Assembly: GCA_013399875.1 (NCBI GenBank)
Contig: VXAZ01002107.1
Location: 54,343-118,342, forward strand
DNA length: 64,000 nucleotides
Reading direction: 5' to 3'
Origin: Gymnorhina tibicen
Taxonomy: Eukaryota > Chordata > Aves > Passeriformes > Artamidae
Positions 57,441-64,000 of the stretch are shown one piece after another. Numbering within the stretch: the first letter of the stretch is position 1; the number at the start of each line of letters is the position of its first letter. A program made the translations under genes and the position numbers. Below the pieces are notes generated by a model that was given only the letters and a program-made list of their open reading frames with translations, made no database searches and was not told the origin of the DNA.

Positions 57441-60400
57441 CAAGCCATTACAAAAGCAATTATCACTATTAGTTCCAGAATAATCAATTTAAGATCAAAC
57501 AGCATCAGCACTGACTCCTATTGTACTATGTGAACCAGTCCACTCTTCCCCCCAGAAAAAAATAGCAGCTCTGGTGTTTGCAACAGCACTGTGTGGAAAA
57601 ACAGGCACATACTTTATTTTTCCTATTTTTTTTTTCCCCTGAAATGACAACCCCTGCACAAGAAAAACAAGCTAATTAAAATGTGAACAGGACTTCTCAC
57701 TGGGAGCAAGAGCTCCTCAAGCCCTGAGAGGCACATCAGGACACTCCACATTATAAACACTTCTTTTTTAGCACTCCGTAGCACTTCAAGAAGCCAAGTA
57801 CACTGCTAAGACTTCAGTTTGGTGGTGAGAACACATCACTCAAGAGATGCTATCACCTCTGCCCACCTGCCTGTCCTGGAAAAGTGTTTTTACTCCACCC
57901 CCTTATCCTTACTGGTCCATGATCTGTACTTGAAAGGACGAAGAGAGTGGATCACTGTAACCCAGCTCACCAAGAGCATGGCTTGTCCACATGGCCCTCA
58001 GACTAAAGCACTGCCTGGATTTTTGGGTGTATTTTCTGAAAGCAGGTTGGTGAGCACAGCACCATTATTTGTGTGGGAGCCTATCAGCAATATTGTTGAC
58101 CAGGAATCAGGTTCAAATCCTGGTTTTTGAGTGGATCAGAAATACCATTTTCAAGAGCTGATTAAAACCATCTGGAATTTAAATAAAAAAGGTCCCCTAC
58201 AAGATTTACAACCTAAAGCCTGTACAACACAACCAGGAAAAAATGGAGGAAAAAAATTCTAATTCCTCCCACTCTTTTCAGAAAGAAAGTTTAATAAATA
58301 GACCAGAACACACCTCCAGATGGACACCTCTATTCCAGTAACATGGCAGTTTTTCCCCGTCAGATTTAAACCCATTTCCAATAAACAGAAGTAAAATTTT
58401 TTAAAAGTTTGAGTGAGAATGTTCATATAGCAGCTTCTGTCGACATAACTACAACCACTTCAGTATTTACTTTGGCTCTAACCAGGAGTTGTACCATGGA
58501 CACAAGCCCTCATTGTTCACGCTCAGCAAAGTACCCCCTCCCAAAAAAACTCATGGATAGTGCACAGTGGAAAATCCAATCACAACATTAAGCACCTCCT
58601 GTTTTAATTAAGTAATGTGAGTAGCAGCATATGAGGAAAATGGCTCCTTTTACAAACTGCTCATATTTTTAGCTTGATAATGTCTCCTCAAATTATGTTT
58701 GTAAGGGGGAGTTAATTTGGGCTTTGATGGTTGTTCTCCTCTTTTCCTCCCCAAAAAGGGAATTAAAAATAACAATCCCCGTTTTTCACTTCTTCACACT
58801 CTGGCCTGTTCTTCCCAAGGTATTTAGTTTATTTACCTCAGGCACTGGGTCAGAGGAGAAAACTTTCACCGTAACCATTTGTATAGGAAAAACACTATAG
58901 GACAAAATGCACCCTGTGTGCCGCTGGCTTGTCAGAGTAGGGGGTCATGCTGTGACACAAGCTGAAGCAAACTCCATAGCCAGGGCCCTGCAGTAATTTT
59001 CCTACTGAATTTAACATTTACCACCTTTTCCCTTGGGCAAACAGGGTGGGAGGGATGGCTTCAACAGGAGTCAGTGCTTCACCTTCAAGCAGTGCAGAGC
59101 TGAGTCAGGACTGGAGGCAGCCATCTTTCAGAAATAAAAGTTGTAAGGAGGCTCCTTTCCCTTTCTGTCAGTGTTTTGAAGACTGCTGGGCTTGAGGAGG
59201 GCATTGGGTTCACCCTTTATGGCCAAACCTGGACAACCAAGTTCAAATGGGTCCTTCCCATCACTCCACTGAGAACATGCAAAGGATGACAGTGGTCAGG
59301 ATGCTGCTGATGCTAGGGTTGCACTGAAAAGTGGTTCACAGGAAAAGGATGCACGTGGCTTTCCAGGGCTCCTGCTGCTTCCACACACTACAGAATTAAG
59401 CTGCGAATGCAACCAAATCCCAGGAAACCCCAGAGATATCCATTTTAAGTGTCTCCCTTGGTTCCTCTCTACCTGCAGCCAGGGATTCAGATGACCCATG
59501 AGGCTTGCTATGGGATGTAGTCCAATACTGAGTTCCACTGAAGCAAGAGCCATAGGTTGGCCATGTGCCCTAAACCCACAGGGTCTCCTCCAAAGCGGAG
59601 CCCAAAGTCAATGGAAAGCCTGTTAGTAGATCATTCCTAACAACTGTAACACAGAAACTGGTGACAAAAGCACCAGTACCTCCCCTTGGCCATTTTCCAC
59701 AAAGCTGAGCAGCAATAAAACATTCAGAGAGAGGTTACAGCTCAAACCAAAGTGACAGAGGAAGCACATTTCTGTGTGCTCTGTTCCAGAACTTGTGTTA
59801 ACAGAGGTGCTCAAATATTCAAGGACAAAGCTCGGCCCTCAGAGCCGGACTCAGCATCTTCCTAAGCACCTTCTGAGCTGAGCCAGCACCAAGAGGCACT
59901 GCATGTGGGGTTCCCCCAGTGCTCTGAGGAGACTCCAGGGATTTCAGGCCCCAGAGCACTGGAAAATCCACACCACTTCATTTAGCCCCAGCCACTATTA
60001 ATAATTTATTCCAGCAGTCCCACATGTTTTATCACAGCACTAATGACACACAATGAACAGGGCACAGGATGGGAGTTTTAACTTCTGAATTGTTTAGATC
60101 CTGCATAAAAGCCTTTGGCTTTCAGTCCCTTGAGGCAGCCCCAAGAGCTCCTGGTCCGAGTGGAGCTGAGCTCCTGTCACCCAGGCTGCCCTGCTCACGC
60201 TGGGTGTGAGATCAGCCCGGCCAAAAATAACTGAAAAAGCAGAGTCCAGCCACGGAGCCCCAGTGAGTCAAACATAAATTTGGATTTAGATTTCCCAAAA
60301 CAAGCAGTAAATAAAGTAACAGACGAGTCATTTCTCCCTGCTCTTTTTGTCTGAAAGCTGCCAGGCTTAGAAAACCAAGTCAAAATATAAACCCCCCCGA

Positions 60401-60598
60401 AGTGGCAGTTTCCACTGTGAGCCAGGGATGAATTACCTTGACTAGAAACAGTGCAGCTAGAAGAGACTGGAAGAGAAGGGATGGATCCTAAAGAGGAAGG
60501 AAAAAAACTCAAAACAAGACAGAAGCAAAACACTTCTGAAGCACAGTAAGAGGGATTTATTTTCAGCTGTGAAAACGTATGTTTTTACCACAGATCAA

Positions 60599-60746
60599 GT
60601 CCCTGGAAGTGTCCAAAGCCAGGCTGGATGAGGCTTGGAGCAACCTGGTCTAGTGGAAGATGTCCCTGCCCATGGAAGGGGGTGAAACAAGATGATCTTT
60701 AAGGTCCCTTCCAACCCAAACCATTTGATTAGTCTATTGTATGATT
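60599..60746 (+). mobile_element. CR1 3'-end fragment
   Basis: GTCCCTGGAAGTGTCCAAAG, AACCTGGTCTAGTGGAAGAT and GTCCCTTCCAACCCAAACCA. Confidence 0.92.
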
Positions 60747-61640
60747 TTAAATGGAGTTACTGTCAACTACTCCGTGTTCTCCTGCCCAGGATCTTCTCAA
60801 AAAAGCAACAAACCAAGCAGGGCTCCCTGTATCTTTTCAAACACTCCCCCACCAACAGGCAGATACAGCTCTTGCTCATCCAGCAGAGATGAGACTCAGG
60901 TAATACATGATTTTCTTCTTCTGGTCTGCCAGCCCTACCTCATGTCTGTGAATTTGAGACAGTATCTCAAATCTCCCAGGTACCAATGGGATCAGGGATA
61001 ACAGACCATGAGGCAGCTCCCAACAATGCAGTCCAGAGACTCTGGACAGATCTAAACCATCTAAATCACTTATTTTAGCACAAAATTATGCTCGCACACT
61101 TCATTAACAGGGCCCAAACATTCAGCCCAAGCTCAAAGAACTGTTTAAGCATTTAAATAAGTTGCCAAAATTCTAATGTATGTATAAGACTTTTTGGCTT
61201 CGTAGGGACTTTGCATTTATTCTAGGGTTTCCTTAATTAGGGACAGACTTCCAGAAGTACCTTCTTTAGTTTTTTATTTTAACTTGGTCCCCAAGCCACC
61301 TCGGCCCAGATGGGTGTCAGGGAGCTGCGTGGGAGCGTGGAACCAGCAACACAAGCAGCACTGCTCCCCGGGCTGGGCAGCTGCACAAGAACAGGACCTC
61401 ACAGCACAGGAATGCAGCACAAAGGACTCCCCTCTAACTCTTTCCCCGTGCCCTTCAGCAGCTGTGGATAATGGATTTTGCTGGCAGCAGCACTGATTTT
61501 AAAACCTCCAGTGGTCTTCCAAGTCCAAGTGAATGACTCACAGATGTATGTGTGTACATACTTCTGTACTCACCAGGATCTTTGCTCTTTCCATGCTACC
61601 TCAAGAAATACCTCACTTTCTTGTCCCTCACTCCCCATGA

Positions 61641-61985
61641 CAGAATCATGGAATTCCAGAATGATGTGGGTTGGAACAGACCTTAAAGCCTATCCCATCC
61701 CACCCCCTGCCATGGGCAGGGACACCTTCCATGATCCCAAGTTGCTCGAGGCCTTGGACACTTCCAGGGATGGGGCAGCCACACCTTCTCTGGGCAACCT
61801 GTGCCAGGGCCTTGCCACCCTCATTGTAAAAAAATTCCTCCTTATATCTAATCTAAATCAACCCTTATGGCTCCCTCATGCCAAAAGTCAAAAATTCCTG
61901 TGTAAAAGCTTCCCTGGCATCCATGCAATAGGAATTCTCTCGCAGTGCAAAGGAGGTTCCTGCTGCTTCAATCCCAAGTCCTCTC
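61641..61985 (-). mobile_element. CR1 3'-end fragment
   Basis: CAGAATCATGGAATTCCAGA, TGCCATGGGCAGGGACACCT, GGGATGGGGCAGCCACACCT and TATATCTAATCTAAATCAAC, in reverse CR1 order. Confidence 0.92.
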
Positions 61986-62675
61986 TCCATCTTGTTTTAG
62001 TTTCCCCCACACTCGCCCTGCTGCTAAGCTTTAAAAGAAACAAAAAAACAGCTGCATCTTGTATTTCCAAGCAGATTTGGCTTCAAGGGAACAAGTCCCC
62101 TGAGGGAAGCCCAGGAAATCCCATATATGCAGGATCAGGGTGGTGACTGGCCTCTGAAATCAATTGTTCAAAGGAGGAATTAATTCCAAGAGTTGTGTAA
62201 TTTCTGAAAGGATAGCTTGTTCCCAGCAGCTAACTCAGACACCAGCTGATGCAGCTGTTTGAGATTAATGCAAGTGTGTAAGCCACTGGGAAGGAACACT
62301 GGGATTTAGAAATATTCTTGGCTCTGCTAACAAAAAAATGGATGGGTTTCACATTTAGGTGCTCAGTACCACTGATTTGTCCACAGTCACACTGAATATC
62401 GGCCTGTACCACATTGCCAAGGGTCCCCCAAAACAGAAACACCTGAAAAACTCTGTGTCTGCACCAAGCCTGCAGACAGAGCAGTGCAAAGATCCCAAAG
62501 CCTGTCTCACCCCTGGTGAGAACACTCACACCATGGACCACCAGACACCCAGCAGGGAGGGAAACACAGACCCAAGTCCTTTAGTAGCTTATTTTTTTAA
62601 TTTATGGGCTTTCTTTTTCCCCCTTGGAAAAAGTCAGAAGCTTGCCCTACAAGTACCAGTATATTGAGCTTTTGA

Positions 62676-63230
62676 TGAGACACTCACCCTCCCTTTCGGC
62701 CCAGGGTGAAAGAGCAGAGGAAGCTGTTGTTCTGCTAAAGTTCTTTATTTCGTAGTTTCATAGTTTTCTGAAAGCAGAGTTCGAAGGGGTTACATGATAG
62801 AGCTAAGCAGCAACAGCAGCAGCAGGCTCACAGCAAATTGTAAACAGTTCCTTCTTCTTCCCTAAACTTACAGAAGTGCCCATTATATTTATTAATTGAC
62901 CAATAAAATTAACACACGATTCTAGTTTTTCTTTTCTTAACCTATCCTGGTCTAATTCTGACAATTGTAAATCTTACACAAGCCTTACATAGGAATTACA
63001 CAGATTTGCGTATTTTGCTTCTATCAGTTTTTATTGTTTATGTGAACTCTCTATCTAAAAGCTGTAACCAGTATAGTTCTATCTATGTTTTGTCTAAAGT
63101 AGAGAAATTCTGAGAAAAGGCAACACTGGTTTAAGGTCTCTTTACTGCAGCTTTTCAATGCTTAAAGCACTTAGCATATTTTTCTACTAAAAGTTAAAAA
63201 TCTGTATTTCTATTTCACTTTGGTGTGACT
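62676..63230 (-). repeat. Candidate antisense solo LTR
   Basis: The plus strand has TTCTTTATTTC (minus-strand GAAATAAAGAA, a polyadenylation signal) near 62,740, preceded by a GC-richer 60 bases and followed by a long AT-rich stretch. That is the usual R/U5-then-U3 layout of antisense avian LTRs. Termini and target duplication could not be fixed, so this is a tentative call. Confidence 0.4.
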
Positions 63231-63389
63231 TCATGTATCTCAGTTTATCCAAAGGTTTTAATTCAATCCCTGTGCTTTGGCTTTCCTCTGGGCCTGAGTC
63301 CAGAGGAGTTCTTACTCCAACACCAGTGAGCACCCAGTGCTTGCCTCCCTGTCCCACACCACCCAACAAGAGCTTTCACCAGTTCTACA

Positions 63390-63520
63390 CAGAATCATAG
63401 AATCACAGAACCTTTGAACTATTTGAGTTGGAAGGGACTTTGAACTCATCCCATCCGCCCCCCCACCATGGGCAGGGACACGTTCCACTAGCCCAGGTTG
63501 CTCCACGCCCCGTCCAGAGA
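63390..63520 (-). mobile_element. CR1 3'-end fragment
   Basis: CAGAATCATAGAATCACAGA, GAGTTGGAAGGGACTTTGAA and CCCAGGTTGCTCCACGCCCC. Confidence 0.92.
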
Positions 63521-64000
63521 TGAACAGGATTAGCTGAACATAACCAAGTTATGTGGGTGAGGCTGGTATGTTCCATTCTTCCCAACTGTCTATGAATGTA
63601 CCCTTCCAGGCAAGACATTTTTAAGAATTCTTGACTTAAAATATGAAATACGACTTCATTACGAATCGGTTTTCATTCTAAACATCTTACAAGACTTAAA
63701 GTAATTTCAACACACAAAGAAACACATTCTTGCTGGAATACTGTATAATTAAATGACTACAAACAAGTGATTTTTCATCTCTTGTCCAGTGCTGGCTGAC
63801 AGAAACAATGTAAGAAATCAGGGAACGAAAACGGAATATTTTAATTAATGTCATTAATTAGGAGTTCAAGCAGCAACAAGAAACACACCAAGCTAAATCT
63901 GGAGCAAAGGACAACTTCTTTTACCAATTGAGAATCTGTTCTGTGATCTGGAAATTGGCAGGATGTTTCATGTGACACTGGAGAGCTTTACACAATAACT

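Larger units (their letters stand above)
54734..64000 (-). other. COLGALT2: Presumed COLGALT2 intron 1 (continues beyond window)
   Basis: No exon 1 candidate with signal peptide was seen on the minus strand. It contains CR1 fragments, an A/C-rich tract (57,372-57,440) and a candidate solo LTR, each listed separately where supported. Confidence 0.55.

Noticed and set aside
61478..62146. 222-codon plus-strand frame
   Set aside because: It runs through an antisense CR1 copy and has no recognised domain.
1..64000. APOBEC4, known to lie near RGL1 in other vertebrates
   Set aside because: No zinc-deaminase motif (H-x-E with P-C-x-C) was found in any frame. In human it lies near the RGL1 5' end, which is outside this window.
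1..64000. CRISPR arrays, bacterial operons, tRNA or rRNA genes
   Set aside because: No regularly spaced repeats, no Shine-Dalgarno-led gene strings and no recognisable RNA gene. The window is vertebrate nuclear DNA.

Overview
This is nuclear DNA from a bird. At least a dozen CR1 LINE fragments with the avian 3' tail (ATTCTGTG-type repeats), alpharetrovirus-like endogenous retroviruses and short introns all point that way. No bacterial features are present. I infer the order or species no further than 'bird, possibly a songbird'.

Layout: (1) 1-23,525, plus strand: the 3' two-thirds of a RalGDS-family Ras/Rap-effector GEF gene, called RGL1. Fourteen exons can be placed, from the REM domain through the RasGEF domain to the C-terminal Ras-association domain and stop codon, and the reading phase is consistent across all thirteen introns. 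(2) 23,526-38,918: a retrovirus-rich spacer between the 3' ends of two convergent genes. It holds a 7.4-kb degenerate provirus (24,445-31,857, plus strand) whose pol looks class III/ERVL-like and whose env transmembrane part looks alpharetrovirus-like. A separate antisense solo LTR sits inside that env. A second, younger provirus (32,032-36,306, minus strand) has near-identical LTRs, a perfect 6-bp target duplication, gag and integrase, but has lost most of pol and env. It contains a 760-base assembly gap. (3) 38,919-54,733, minus strand: exons 2-12 of COLGALT2, the collagen hydroxylysine galactosyltransferase 2 gene, ending in the ER-retention signal RDEL. Exon 1 lies beyond the right edge or was not found. 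(4) 54,734-64,000: COLGALT2 intron 1 with CR1 copies and one candidate solo LTR.

RGL1 and COLGALT2 are tail-to-tail neighbours in other amniotes (human 1q25.3, from general knowledge), so the synteny supports both names. The two genes do unrelated jobs: RGL1 activates Ral GTPases downstream of Ras at membranes, and COLGALT2 glycosylates collagen in the ER. The most interesting material is the mosaic provirus between them, with its apparent G-to-A loss of catalytic aspartates. Next come a Ser/Asp/Lys/Gly repeat in the RGL1 linker, a short RGL1 C-terminus and a probable GC-AG intron in COLGALT2.

All identifications come from reading translated sequence and comparing it with remembered family features; no database search was run.
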